This document shows positions 50,414 through 60,537 of a stretch of 64,000 nt of DNA, piece after piece; positions within the stretch are counted from its first letter, which is position 1; every line of letters begins with the position of its first letter. The notes beneath the pieces were generated by a model, which did no database searches, had not been told where the DNA came from, and saw nothing but the letters and a program-made list of their open reading frames with translations. Origin of the DNA: Bythopirellula sp041737835 (GTDB lineage: Bacteria > Planctomycetota > Planctomycetia > Pirellulales > Lacipirellulaceae); the NCBI GenBank assembly GCA_041737835.1, contig JBGSQY010000046.1. The stretch is one strand, 5' to 3'. Position numbers and translations under genes: made by a program.

Positions 50414-51967
50414 ATGCCTGCAAATCAGTTATTACGTCCGTTGCTGAAGAATAGCGCGCTCATGGCTTTGTCGGGCGTGGCAGGCGCACTCGTTGTCGTT
50501 CTTTCGGTCCCGATCATCATCGCCCGACTTGGGCCCGATGGGTATGGCGTGTGGGAGTGTCTGCTTGCTGTATCGAGCACCGCGATGATTTTCCAAACAG
50601 CGATTAACGGAACCTTGCTATGGGGAATGTCTGTCAGTTGCGGCGCGGATGATAAGCACGAAAGCCGCAGATTGGTACGTCTTGGCACGGGAGTGACACT
50701 TCTCTTGGTTGTATTGTGTGTGCCATCGCTTTGGGTTTTTCGAAATTCGATAGTCGCCGGATTAAGTGTGCCTGAGCAGTGGATTGGCGAGGCACGGTGG
50801 CTCTTACCCCAGATCGTAATGGTGATGCTCTTGGGAGGAGTCAATCAGGCTCTCTTAGCTTTAATTGCTGGTTACCAAAGAGCGGGTTTGGCTGCACTAA
50901 TTCAAGCACTCGGCTTAATTGTGACAAATGGCACGATCATCGGCATACTTTTATCAGGGGGAGGGTTGAATGCCTTGTTAAGCGGCATGCTTGCGGGGTT
51001 TGGAGTAACCCTGTTGGCCAGCTATGCGGTTGCCACTTCAATCTGTGGTCGAATTGCACTATGGCCTGCTTGGCCTTCGCCTCATGAATTCACTGTCCTA
51101 ATGCCATTTGCTGGATTGTTGTTGCTCAGCAATCTCACGTTGCTACTGCGCGATCATGCCGACAAACTTATTCTCGCTTCAATGGGGACAGTGACTGAGG
51201 CGGGTTATTTCGCCATCGCACAACGGTTCTCTTTACTAATCATGCAAGTGGGTGGGACCGTTTGCCTGCCATTGACTGCCGCGGTCGGCTCTCTCTACGC
51301 GGTGCAAAACTGGGCTTCTATCCGAGAACTCTATACACAAGTGAGCACATGGTTGGCAGCGGGAGTCGGCCTGCTGGCTTTCTTCGTCTGTACGATGCGC
51401 GAGCCGCTCTTTGTCTTGTGGTTAGGCGAAGATCATCCTCAATCGCATGTCTATTTGGTGTTGTTGCTATTAGGGGTCACTTCCGGGCTCGTGTTTACTG
51501 GTGCCGGGGTAGCATTAGCCAAAGGCATTGGCCGGCCTGGGCTGGAAACAGCTTATGCAGTGATCACTTTAATCTTCATTCTGATTACAAAGCCAACTCT
51601 GGTTGCGATATGTGGCGTAGAAGGTTGTGTCCTTTCGTCGGCACTAAGTTGGTGCCTGGGTGCAATCTGTTTCGTTCTGATATTACATTCTCGCATCAAT
51701 CTGCCGCGCGAAATACTTGCTCGCAGCAGCGGCATTTTTCTCGTGACAATAGTGCTAACCACGATTGCTTGGAAAGTCACCAGTAATTTCTCGTTCTCCA
51801 CAACGGGTCGACTTGAAGCTGCTCTGCAACTGCTCATTGTTGGGTTGCCACTCGCTATTACCTATGTAGCACTGCTGAGTTTATTCCGTTTAATCCCTTC
51901 ACCAACCAGCATGTTGGCAAGCCTTCGGGGGGGATCAGAGATTGTGGTGAAGGAGGCAACCGCATGA
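50414..51967 (+). CDS. Wzx-type polysaccharide flippase
   Basis: A 517-residue protein with about 12-14 membrane helices (for example ALMALSGVAGALVVVLSVPI, LIVTNGTIIGILLSGGGLN, TGAGVALAKGIGRPGLETAY), of the MOP/MATE-like O-antigen flippase family. The ATG at 50414 is chosen because residues before it do not fit. It carries undecaprenyl-linked repeat units across the inner membrane. Its end overlaps the next gene by 4 bases (ATGA), which links it to the polymerase-like gene. No other flippase is in the window. Confidence 0.85.
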   Translation: MPANQLLRPLLKNSALMALSGVAGALVVVLSVPIIIARLGPDGYGVWECLLAVSSTAMIFQTAINGTLLWGMSVSCGADDKHESRRLVRLGTGVTLLLVVLCVPSLWVFRNSIVAGLSVPEQWIGEARWLLPQIVMVMLLGGVNQALLALIAGYQRAGLAALIQALGLIVTNGTIIGILLSGGGLNALLSGMLAGFGVTLLASYAVATSICGRIALWPAWPSPHEFTVLMPFAGLLLLSNLTLLLRDHADKLILASMGTVTEAGYFAIAQRFSLLIMQVGGTVCLPLTAAVGSLYAVQNWASIRELYTQVSTWLAAGVGLLAFFVCTMREPLFVLWLGEDHPQSHVYLVLLLLGVTSGLVFTGAGVALAKGIGRPGLETAYAVITLIFILITKPTLVAICGVEGCVLSSALSWCLGAICFVLILHSRINLPREILARSSGIFLVTIVLTTIAWKVTSNFSFSTTGRLEAALQLLIVGLPLAITYVALLSLFRLIPSPTSMLASLRGGSEIVVKEATA

Positions 51968-53421
51968 GATCGTCAGCACCAACTTTTCCCAGGGCGCTTC
52001 CCTCGCCAGCACCTTTATCCGGTCACGTTCCACGTGCTTTTCCTCAGGTGCATCGTCGCGGGGTTACCTATCCAGCGCTGCTCTCGTCGCGGCTCGTCCG
52101 CTTAGCTCCGATACTGTTTTTTGAGCTGTATTTAACCGGTTCCGTGCTCGTGTTTGCATTCGGGCCAGTTCAATTCACGGTCTTCAATCAAACGACTCTT
52201 TATACCTACCTTGCACTTGGGCAACTGGCAATTGCCATGGGGTTCAAGCTTGGGATGGCCAACCCTCCGCGACGTTATGCGGGTTATATTTCGGTGCGTA
52301 GATTGTTGCCCCTAACGATTTTGCTCACGCTAGTATTGTTGCCAATTACCTTACACTACCGCAATTATGGCAACTTAAGTCTGTCGGAAGCCCTTGCAGA
52401 TCCTAATGCCGCTTATATGGCGCGGCTCAAGAGCTTTGAAGAAGAATCTTTCGTTGGGTTGATATTGGCACGTGGACTCTCTGCTCCCCTGCTGGCGCTT
52501 TTTATGCCCTTAGGAATTGTCTACGGAAGAAGTATGGGGCTATTCTGGAAAGTCCTATGGGGCATAGGCATGGTGGGGATCTTGGCACTTGCAATTTTCT
52601 CGGGCGCTGCCATGGGGCTTTTCGACATGGTGTTGGTAATTCCCTGGATGCTTTGGCTCGCAGTGCATCACCGCTCTGTGCAAGAATCATCTGATACCCA
52701 GAATTTCTGCAAGCGAAAGAAAAGCAACCCTTGGATGAAACGGTTGACGTTGGTCGCCGTAACGCTTGTGGTAATGTTTGCTGGCATTAAGTATTTCGGT
52801 CATTCACGACAGGCCCGCTATCAGCTTTCGGGTAATCAATATCCCCATTGGACGATTGGCTGGTCGGAGGAATTGTATGGCTTTCCGTTGCCTGACTCTT
52901 TGGAGTATACCTCCTATATGATCTGCAACTATTGGAGTCACGGCTATGAGGGGCTTTCTTTATGCTTAGAATTGCCTTTCGAGTGGAGCTATGGCTGTGG
53001 TCACTCGCGTCTTTTGACGCACTGTGCAGCCATGCTAGGTGCCGATGCGTCACTCATCACGGAAACGACATACCCTTTGCGGTTGCAGGCCGACTCAGGT
53101 TACGACGCATTTGGCGTATGGCATACGGCCTATCCTTGGCTAGCTTCTGATTTGACCTTTTTTGGTGCCATCGTGTTTATGGGCTGGATGGGCTATCTGT
53201 TAGCTCTCGTCTGGAAGGATGCTGTCTGCAAGACGAATCCGTTCGCGGTAGGATTTCTGGTGCAGATATTGATGTTTTTTTATTATATCCCTGCAAATAA
53301 TGGCCGTATCTCGTTCCCGGAAGAAGCGATTGCCTTTTGGGGAACGCTAATGCTTTGGCTACTAACCCGTGAACGCCGCACTCAGGTGCGACATGTCCTA
53401 ACGCCAAGAATTATTACATGA
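51964..53421 (+). CDS. Wzy-like O-antigen/oligosaccharide polymerase
   Basis: A 485-residue protein with about ten membrane helices and no soluble domain. Low sequence conservation is normal for Wzy; topology and position mark it. Notable pieces are LFFELYLTGSVLVFAFGPV, LTILLTLVLLPITLHYRNY and a large outside region around residues 285-370 with SLEYTSYMICNYWSHGY and TAYPWLASDLTFFGA, the pattern of the oligosaccharide repeat-unit polymerase group. It is likely to join repeat units flipped by Wzx, with which it overlaps by 4 bases. The next gene also overlaps by 4. Confidence 0.75.
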   Translation: MRSSAPTFPRALPSPAPLSGHVPRAFPQVHRRGVTYPALLSSRLVRLAPILFFELYLTGSVLVFAFGPVQFTVFNQTTLYTYLALGQLAIAMGFKLGMANPPRRYAGYISVRRLLPLTILLTLVLLPITLHYRNYGNLSLSEALADPNAAYMARLKSFEEESFVGLILARGLSAPLLALFMPLGIVYGRSMGLFWKVLWGIGMVGILALAIFSGAAMGLFDMVLVIPWMLWLAVHHRSVQESSDTQNFCKRKKSNPWMKRLTLVAVTLVVMFAGIKYFGHSRQARYQLSGNQYPHWTIGWSEELYGFPLPDSLEYTSYMICNYWSHGYEGLSLCLELPFEWSYGCGHSRLLTHCAAMLGADASLITETTYPLRLQADSGYDAFGVWHTAYPWLASDLTFFGAIVFMGWMGYLLALVWKDAVCKTNPFAVGFLVQILMFFYYIPANNGRISFPEEAIAFWGTLMLWLLTRERRTQVRHVLTPRIIT

Positions 53422-54770
53422 GCCAGCCTTCATACCCACGAGTTGCCATTGTATCGATGAACCCCATGTGCGGTGATCAGTGCAATGGCATCCTTATGAA
53501 ATCTCTCTTTCAAGGCTGGCCACGCGAACGATTGAGCCAAATTTATTTTCCCACGGTTGAAACCTGGCAACCTGATCATTCACTCTGTGCTGATTACCGC
53601 TCGATAAGTTCCTGGGGACGAGTGCGATTATTAAAGAGAAGCTCATCGCAGGAAAGAATTACACCGAAACCACCACCGACAAGGCTAGAAGAATTTAGTG
53701 GATCAATCCGTCGCAAGGTGACATCGTTAGTTAGGCAGCCGCAATGGATGAATTGGCTTCGTCCATGTGCTGAACTCTGGAACGCTACGTTTCCGCTTAG
53801 CCGATTACTCGAATGTCAGTTGAGGGAGCTACAACCCGATTGTGTCTATGCACTTTTGGGAAATTACCATCTCACCAAGAATACTTATCTGGCCTGCTCC
53901 CGATTGAATCTGCCCCTTTATACTCACGTGACAGATGACTTTGTTACGGCCCAGTATCAGGACGTACCCTTCAGTGGAAAATTGCAGTCGCTTTCCGACA
54001 AGTGGTTTCGACGAGCTGTTGACTACTCACAAGGCTTAGCTGCGATTAGCCCTCTTATGGCTCAAGAATATAGTTCGCGCTATGGCAAAGAATGGTCGTG
54101 GTTTACGACAGGTATCGATCCGGATGTTTATGATCCCTTGCCACGTCGACCCGATGGAATTATAAGACTTGTCTACTCGGGCAATTTAGGTCTCGAACGT
54201 TGGCGAACACTACGCACCTTGGCCTTAGCACTTCAATCACTGAATAGCGATGAATTACCTATTCGTTTAGCAATCTACGGGCCTGAGAACCAACTTCGAG
54301 AGCATGGTACGGCGCTTAACATTTCGCCGGTCGTTGAATTGCGCGGATGGGCGCAGCCCGACAAACTACCGCAGATATTCCATGATTCGGATATTCTTGT
54401 TCATGTGGAAAGTTGCGATACGAAAAAGGGAGATTACACGCGTCTCTCTTTTTCGACGAAATTGAGCCAGTATATGATGGCAAACCGTGGGATTCTCATG
54501 GTGGGCTCAGCGGAGGCTGGTTCGCTTCGTATGGTCTCACGCGTGGGAGCCGGTTTTACAACGAATGAGGTTGATCCGCTCGCACTGGCCAAGGCCATTG
54601 CGTCACTGTTGCGCGATAGGGCTCGACAGGAATCTTATGGAACCCAAGGACGCAATTGGGCGCTTCAATGGTGTGATCAATCAACCGCACACGAAAGATT
54701 TCGGCGAGAGATCCAAGCAGTCGTCGACTCACGGAAGGTGGAGAAGTGGTTTTCTCGCGCTGCCGGATAA
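53418..54770 (+). CDS. Family 4-like glycosyltransferase
   Basis: A 450-residue GT-B type protein. The second half has IRLVYSGNLGLERWRTLRTL, LPIRLAIYGPENQLREHG, VVELRGWAQPDKLPQIF, ILVHVESCDTKKGD and LSFSTKLSQYMMANRGILMVGS, with the sugar-nucleotide binding site. The N-terminus (VAIVSMNPMCGDQCNGILMKSLF) is unusual. It probably adds a later sugar of the repeat unit. It overlaps the polymerase gene by 4 bases, and its stop abuts the stop of the convergent subtilisin gene with no gap. Confidence 0.82.
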   Translation: MSQPSYPRVAIVSMNPMCGDQCNGILMKSLFQGWPRERLSQIYFPTVETWQPDHSLCADYRSISSWGRVRLLKRSSSQERITPKPPPTRLEEFSGSIRRKVTSLVRQPQWMNWLRPCAELWNATFPLSRLLECQLRELQPDCVYALLGNYHLTKNTYLACSRLNLPLYTHVTDDFVTAQYQDVPFSGKLQSLSDKWFRRAVDYSQGLAAISPLMAQEYSSRYGKEWSWFTTGIDPDVYDPLPRRPDGIIRLVYSGNLGLERWRTLRTLALALQSLNSDELPIRLAIYGPENQLREHGTALNISPVVELRGWAQPDKLPQIFHDSDILVHVESCDTKKGDYTRLSFSTKLSQYMMANRGILMVGSAEAGSLRMVSRVGAGFTTNEVDPLALAKAIASLLRDRARQESYGTQGRNWALQWCDQSTAHERFRREIQAVVDSRKVEKWFSRAAG

Positions 54771-57700
54771 TCACGCATTCCCAATGGTTTCGAATAAATA
54801 ATCGATGCTGCTAACGTCTACATCGTTAGCGTCCGTAAAATCTTGATAGAGATTGACTTTTGCAAATCCACTGCTGAGATTGCCGTAATTAGCGCCTGAA
54901 AATATAAGATAGTCATCTCGTCCAAAAACTCTGTCGTTGGCATTCGAGTCATAGAAATACGCGATATCACTGCCACCGCTTCTTGAATAGGCGTAGACAC
55001 CGTCGAAGCCGCTGGCATAGTTATAATACGTGCCTGCCACATCCTCCATAACGCTGTGCGTCGCGCGGCTCGTAAAGCGATCATTGCCCGCCGAATCGTG
55101 GAACGTTGCGTAATCGGTTCCGCCAGCTGTTGCGTAAGCATAGACACGATCAAAGCCTGCGGTATAGTTATAAAACTCACCGGTTAGGCTGAAGAGCAAG
55201 GCATAACTTGGGCCAGCCACGAGACGATCATTAGTCGATCCATCATACAAATACGCCGTGTCACTGCCACCTTTGCTGGAAAATGCATTGACTCGTTCAA
55301 AGCCTGAGACGTGGTTAAGAAATGAGCCATTGTTGGCTTGCAGAACTCCATAGTTGTGCCGACCAGTGAATGTGTCGTCACCCACGCTGTCGTAGAGGTT
55401 GGCTGAATCAACTCCTCCGCGAGTTGCATAGGCGTAAATTTCGTCGAATCCTTGAGCCACGTTTGTAAAGGATGCGCCCTGACCCATCAATGACGAGTAG
55501 TTTGAATGGCCTATGAAAAGATCGTTGCCGACACTGTCATAAAGAGAAGCGACGTCGTTTCCACCCGATGTCGCATAAGCCGAGAGATAGTCGAAACCAT
55601 TCGCTTGGACATTGAACTCGTTGTTAGCTCCACGCAGGTTGCCGTATTCTGGTGTGGCCGTGAAGATGTCGTTTCCCGAACTATCGTACAAAAATGCCCG
55701 GTCGTCACCACCATTTGTTGCGAATGCCTGTAGGGAATCAAATCCTCCTGCATAGTTGTAGAAGTTGTTGTTAGATCCGTACAGAATTCCATATTGAGGT
55801 TGGGAATAAAAGTAGTCGTTCGTCGTCCCGTCATAGAGCAGAGCGGCATCTGTGCCAGCCGTTGAATGTGCGAATGTCTTAGAGAACATAGAGACGATGT
55901 TTTGGAAGCCCGTTCCTGACATTGTTCCCGATGTTGCTGTGGCAGTGTACGTGTCGTTGCCGACCGAATCGTACAAAATCGCCAGATCGCTACCGCCACC
56001 GCCATTAACTGTCGCGTATTCTGTATTCACGGTCGCGACGTAGTATCCAGTACCAACTACGATTGCGTTGCCGACTCGCAACGTGGCGCTTTCGTTTCCA
56101 CTGGTCCCGGTGATTGTGATCGAATCCGTGCCGTTGGCTCCGTTAATACTAAACCCACTCACGGCGATCGAGCTAAAGTCGTGGGTAATGCCGTTTACCG
56201 TGAGTCTGTGCGTGCTGCCGGCTGTGAATTCAAACGTGTCGTTGCCACTGGTGCCGGTGACGTTCACAGTGGTTCCCGAAACTGAAACCAAATTGCTCAG
56301 CCGCAACCCCGCGTCGGCGTTATTGCCGATCACACAGACATAGAACTCCTGGCCCGCAGTGGCATAGGTGTCCACGCGCGAACTACCATTGGCCGCATTG
56401 CCCGAAACGATAACCTCGCGGTTGGCGTTGTAGAGCTGAACATTAAGTTGTCCGTTCGAGCCGTACAAACCTTCAATAGTGAGATAACCATTTTGGCTGG
56501 CTTGAACGCGATACCAAGTTTCGCCGTTCATCGACAGGCCGCTCAACTGCGAATAGCTGATAGCACCTAGATCAGTAAAGGTGAAACTGCTGCCCGCCGT
56601 GGCGATTTCCAAATCGTAATAACCCAAACCGCCGGTCGAAGAAACTCCAACCGTGTAGGTTTGGCCGGCGACAACGTTGAATGTGAATGTATCCCCGCTG
56701 TTGCTGAGCGAGCCCGAGCCGTTCGACAAACTCCAAGCAACGTCCATCTCGTGGGTCATGTTCGCGGCGGAGAACGAAACGGTTCCGGTGCTCGTAGCCG
56801 TGAACTTCATGTAGTCGACATCGGAGAGCGTGCTAATCACTCCGCTCACTTCTCGTGAGCTATTGAGCGAACCCAGATTGTGGGCCGTGGCGACCGTCGA
56901 ACCGTAATCGTCGGTCGGCATGAGGGCATTGATCGCCGCACTCACGTTCAGACGCTTAAATGTCAGCCCCGTCGACGAATCGACGAATGACGTGGCGGTC
57001 GCCATCATGTGGTCGTAGATCATATCTTGCGTGATATTCACACGACCAGCGAATTCCATCGCCTGGCGAATGAGTACGCTGGCACCAGCCACATACGGCG
57101 ACGCCATGCTCGTGCCGGAGAAAATCGCGTAGTCGTCGGCAACTCCATTTTTGTTGCCTTTGTAATCGGGCACAGTACTACGAATCGACGATCCTGGTGC
57201 GGCGATCGCACGAACGTCGCGTTGGCTGTAGTTGGCCAGCACACCTGCGTCAGTGACCGACATTACTGGTACGACGTACTGACTCGCGGCCGGATAGCTC
57301 AATCCGGGCGTGTTGTAACTTGCGTAAGCATTGCCGGCAGATACAGCGATGAAAATTCCGGCCGCCTCGAGGTCACGAAACTCGTCTTCGAGAGTTGACC
57401 ATGACGGCGCGGAATTGGCGTTCCAAGTGGCCACGCCCAACGAAAGATTAATTGCCGTTATAGGGTTTTCAAAACTGTTGCGATTATTGATGACCCAGCG
57501 AAGTGCATTCTCAACCCAACTGAAGTAACCAGCTCCCGAATCGTCGAAGACGCGCAAGGCGACAAGATCGACGCCAGGAGCAACGCCTTTGTCATTGCCT
57601 TCGCTGCCACCAATGATGCCGGCGACTGTGTGCCGTGCGAACCCGAAGGGCCATCGTCGTAGGGATTGGCGTCGTTCTCGCCCGTGAAGTCCCAACCACC

Positions 57701-58087
57701 GACGACGCGATAATTCGATCCGAATCCCCCACCGAGCGCGAAGTGGTCGTAGGCAATGCCGCTGTCGATGACGGCGACCGTTTGGCCTATGCCCGTGAAG
57801 CCGTAATTGGCAACGACTGAATTCAGCCCCGTTGTATTGTGTGCGCTATAAAGCGTTTGCTCGATGCTGTCGAGCTGGTCATCCAGATCAAGCAGAGCAT
57901 TCGTATCGAGCCAGAAGTCAGGATCGGAAACGACTTCATGATCGATCTGAATTTCTTCTTCGATGTAGTGATGTTCAATAGCACCACCAAACAACGGATC
58001 GGCCGTCATCATGCGGCGATCTTCGAGAGTTTCGATGCATCCCTTCCAGGCGAATTGATTCGTCTTTGTTTTGGCAGCCTTGCGCAT
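54771..58087 (-). pseudogene. Frameshifted giant subtilisin-like protease (S8) with repeat array
   Basis: Two overlapping frames make one protein of about 1105 residues. The first runs from ATG 58087 (GAGGGG upstream) through WKGCIETLEDRRMM, the planctomycete N-terminal motif, VAVIDSGIAYDH (catalytic Asp) and GSHGT (catalytic His). The second continues with VAGIIGGSEGNDKGVAPGVDL, INLSLGVATW, SGTSMASPYVAGAS (catalytic Ser), then a PPC-like beta domain, an RTX-like Ca-type beta domain and eight 49-residue repeats. One base is missing between 57626 and 57627; adding it gives HGTHVAGIIGG. Error and true mutation cannot be told apart here. The gene would encode a secreted protease; substrate unknown. 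Confidence 0.85.
54840..55988 (-). repeat. Eight tandem 49-residue (147-bp) repeats in the subtilisin
   Basis: Each unit starts D-x-A-x-x-Y/H-D-S/G-x-x-N/D-D, as in DVASLYDSVGNDLF, DTAYLYDGSTNDRL and DYATFHDSAGNDRF, and ends near a GFD-x-x-x-AYAT/S-x-GG box. Seven of the eight units keep the 49-residue spacing exactly or nearly; the last is shorter. The pattern matches no named domain I recognise and recalls RTX and calcium-binding loops. Confidence 0.8.
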
Positions 58088-58646
58088 TCCATTTCCCCTC
58101 TGGGCAACTCGCTTCGCAACACAGCAAACGGAATCGCGCAGGGCGAAACTGTCTGCCGGCGAGCCAATTTCCATACAAGTGATAAGAGCCTTGGTGGCAG
58201 CCGCAGAGGGGTGACGGCAGCATCGTGAAAAGTGATAGGATAAGTGAGTATCAACACAGCGCGATCCAAGCGCAGCGTTTGACACACTAGAAGCCTAGTT
58301 CACAAAGCCGGGGCAATGAGAGAAACTTTTCGCGACGGGGCGGATCAGCGATCCATCTGTGTCCTACTCCGAGGCTCCTTCAGCCGAGCGTGTTGCTGGC
58401 CATCCACTATGCCGCCGACGCGCTGATTAAGGGCAACCTTCTGTTGCCCATTTGCAACACCTGTATAGAACTACGTTGGAGAACCTCAACGGTTCGTCAA
58501 CGCAGTTTGCCCGCTGTTTTTGCCCGAACCAGAGGATCCATACCCCTGCCCTATCGGGCGAACGCGAGTTACCATAAAGCAATATCACTTGCGGCGGCGA
58601 CTGTGTCTACACGAGAAAAGTGTCTTGCTGAGAAGTTGGACCATCC
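58088..58646. other. 559-base divergent intergenic region
   Basis: It separates the leftward subtilisin from the rightward membrane kinase. No coding frame has a convincing start, and no terminator or strong promoter stands out. A TATAGA-type -10 near 58464 is isolated. The two divergent promoters should lie here. Confidence 0.5.
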
Positions 58647-60356
58647 ATGGCAAAAAATAAATTTCAGGCCAGGCAACATTCAGATTCTGGCTCGGCCGAG
58701 ACGATCGAGTCGCCGCTGCGGTTACTCGGCAAGGCGGCTTCGCCATCGTCGGTGGATAATCGCGTTGCTGCAAGACGAGGCATCGCCATCGTTGAAGGCA
58801 GCGCACCACACTTAAGCCAAGAAACGCTCAATGTTTTGCGCAATCGGTTGCGTATTGTGGCGATCTTACTATGTGCCGGATTTGGCGTGTTTCTGTTGAG
58901 GTCGTTTTCGACTTTCGACGAATACACAGCCAAAGGCAGCGGTGAATTGCTCGTAGGCCATATTGCAGTGACTCTGTTGCTAGCATTCATGGCTTGGCGG
59001 CTTTGCGTGAAATGCAACATGGTTTGGAAGCATCTGCGGATCGCCGAGTTTTTGATCTTCGGCGCGCCGGCCGCTTACATGATGACGGTGAACGTTTATA
59101 ACCTGATTGATTGTGCGCAGCTCCCCGATGGCCATGCCCATGTGCCGCATATTTCTTCGTTCTGGGTGCTGCTGATCTTCTGTTATTCGATATTCATACC
59201 CAACACTTGGCGTCGAGCCCTGGTGGTGCTCAGCATTTTTGGAGCAGTTCCATTACTCGCGATCATCATTGCTGATTTTCGCTCTCCTGAATTTGCGGCC
59301 TTGTTGGACCATGATGATTTTGATGGAACATTCATCGAACACTTTTTGATCATGGCCATCGCCGTGGCGACGGGAACAGTCGGCGTGCGGGCGATTGGCA
59401 CGTTGCGGCAAGAGGCGTTCGTTGCCAAGCAACTTGGCCAATACCGCTTGCGGCAAATGCTCGGCAGTGGCGGCATGGGCGAGGTCTATCTGGCCGAACA
59501 CCAAATGATGAAGCGCCCCTGCGCAATCAAAGTCATTCGCCCTGAAAAGGCCGGCGATCCCCAAGTGTTAGCCCGCTTTGAACGCGAAGTGCAAGCCACG
59601 GCCAAGCTCTCGCATTGGAATTCCGTCGACATCTATGATTACGGCCGGACGGCGGATGGGACCTTTTATTATGTGATGGAATTTTTGCCGGGGCACAACA
59701 TCGGCGAAATTGTTGCGGATTACGGCCCGATGACGGCTGGTCGAACAGTTTATCTGATGCGGCAAGTCTGCGATGCCCTGTCCGAAGCCCACGGGCATGG
59801 ATTGGTACACCGGGATATCAAGCCCGCAAACATCTTCTGTGCCTACCGTGGCGGGATGTATGACGTTGCCAAGATATTGGACTTCGGTCTGGCCAAGCCC
59901 CTGAGCGATGCCAACGATGCGGGTCTGACGCAAGAAGGAACAATCACGGGTTCGCCGCTCTTCATGGCTCCCGAGCAAGCTGGCGGGACGGAAGTCGATG
60001 CCCGGAGCGATATCTATTCCTTGGGTGCGGTCATGTATTTGATGGTCACGGGTAAACCGCCGTTCGATTATCAACAGCCGATCAAAGTGCTCGTCGCTCA
60101 CGCGAGCGAGACGCCCGTTTCACCACGGGAACTCAACCCCTCGATTCCCGTGGAACTCGACGAGATCATCATGCGCTGCTTGGAGAAAGCCCCCGAGGAT
60201 CGTTTTCAAGACGTCGCCTCGCTGGCCGAGCAGTTGGAGCAAGTGCCAATTAGCGACCTCTGGTCGAGCAAGTTAGCCTCGGAGTGGTGGAACTGCAACG
60301 GCTGCCCCGAACGCAAAGCGATGGCGGCGGAAGCGGTGGAACTGGCGGCGGTGTGA
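58647..60356 (+). CDS. Membrane serine/threonine protein kinase (PknB-like)
   Basis: A 569-residue protein. Residues 60-250 contain about six membrane helices (for example IVAILLCAGFGVFLLRSF, LLVGHIAVTLLLAFMAWRL, LIFGAPAAYMMTVNVYNL). The kinase domain spans about 265-540: LRQMLGSGGMGEVYLAEH, the ATP lysine in CAIKVIRPEKAG, catalytic loop LVHRDIKPANIF, DFGLAKP and SPLFMAPEQAGG. Unlike PknB, which has one membrane helix and PASTA domains behind the kinase, here a multi-helix membrane module comes first and nothing follows. It phosphorylates unknown targets; the membrane part may sense a signal. The gene stands alone. Confidence 0.93.
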   Translation: MAKNKFQARQHSDSGSAETIESPLRLLGKAASPSSVDNRVAARRGIAIVEGSAPHLSQETLNVLRNRLRIVAILLCAGFGVFLLRSFSTFDEYTAKGSGELLVGHIAVTLLLAFMAWRLCVKCNMVWKHLRIAEFLIFGAPAAYMMTVNVYNLIDCAQLPDGHAHVPHISSFWVLLIFCYSIFIPNTWRRALVVLSIFGAVPLLAIIIADFRSPEFAALLDHDDFDGTFIEHFLIMAIAVATGTVGVRAIGTLRQEAFVAKQLGQYRLRQMLGSGGMGEVYLAEHQMMKRPCAIKVIRPEKAGDPQVLARFEREVQATAKLSHWNSVDIYDYGRTADGTFYYVMEFLPGHNIGEIVADYGPMTAGRTVYLMRQVCDALSEAHGHGLVHRDIKPANIFCAYRGGMYDVAKILDFGLAKPLSDANDAGLTQEGTITGSPLFMAPEQAGGTEVDARSDIYSLGAVMYLMVTGKPPFDYQQPIKVLVAHASETPVSPRELNPSIPVELDEIIMRCLEKAPEDRFQDVASLAEQLEQVPISDLWSSKLASEWWNCNGCPERKAMAAEAVELAAV

Positions 60357-60537
60357 AAACCACATCCGCGATATTCTTGACTCCACTCGCAGACTCTTTT
60401 CCCGAACCTCCTGGGAAAATCCCCTGTCTTTCACTCCCGGGGATCGCCGAATAGAATGAACTGTTTGTTTCCCAGGCTCCAGCGACCGCAGGGCCTGTCT
60501 TTCCACTCAGCTTGCCCATTTGCACACCTCACCGACC

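Noticed and set aside
54840..55988. CRISPR array suggested by regular DNA repeats
   Set aside because: The repeats are 147 bases long, in frame with a protein and degenerate at DNA level, with no short identical direct repeats and unique spacers.
57601..57650. Programmed frameshift in the subtilisin
   Set aside because: No slippery heptamer or downstream pseudoknot is apparent; the bases around the break read GGCACACAGTCGCC on the coding strand.
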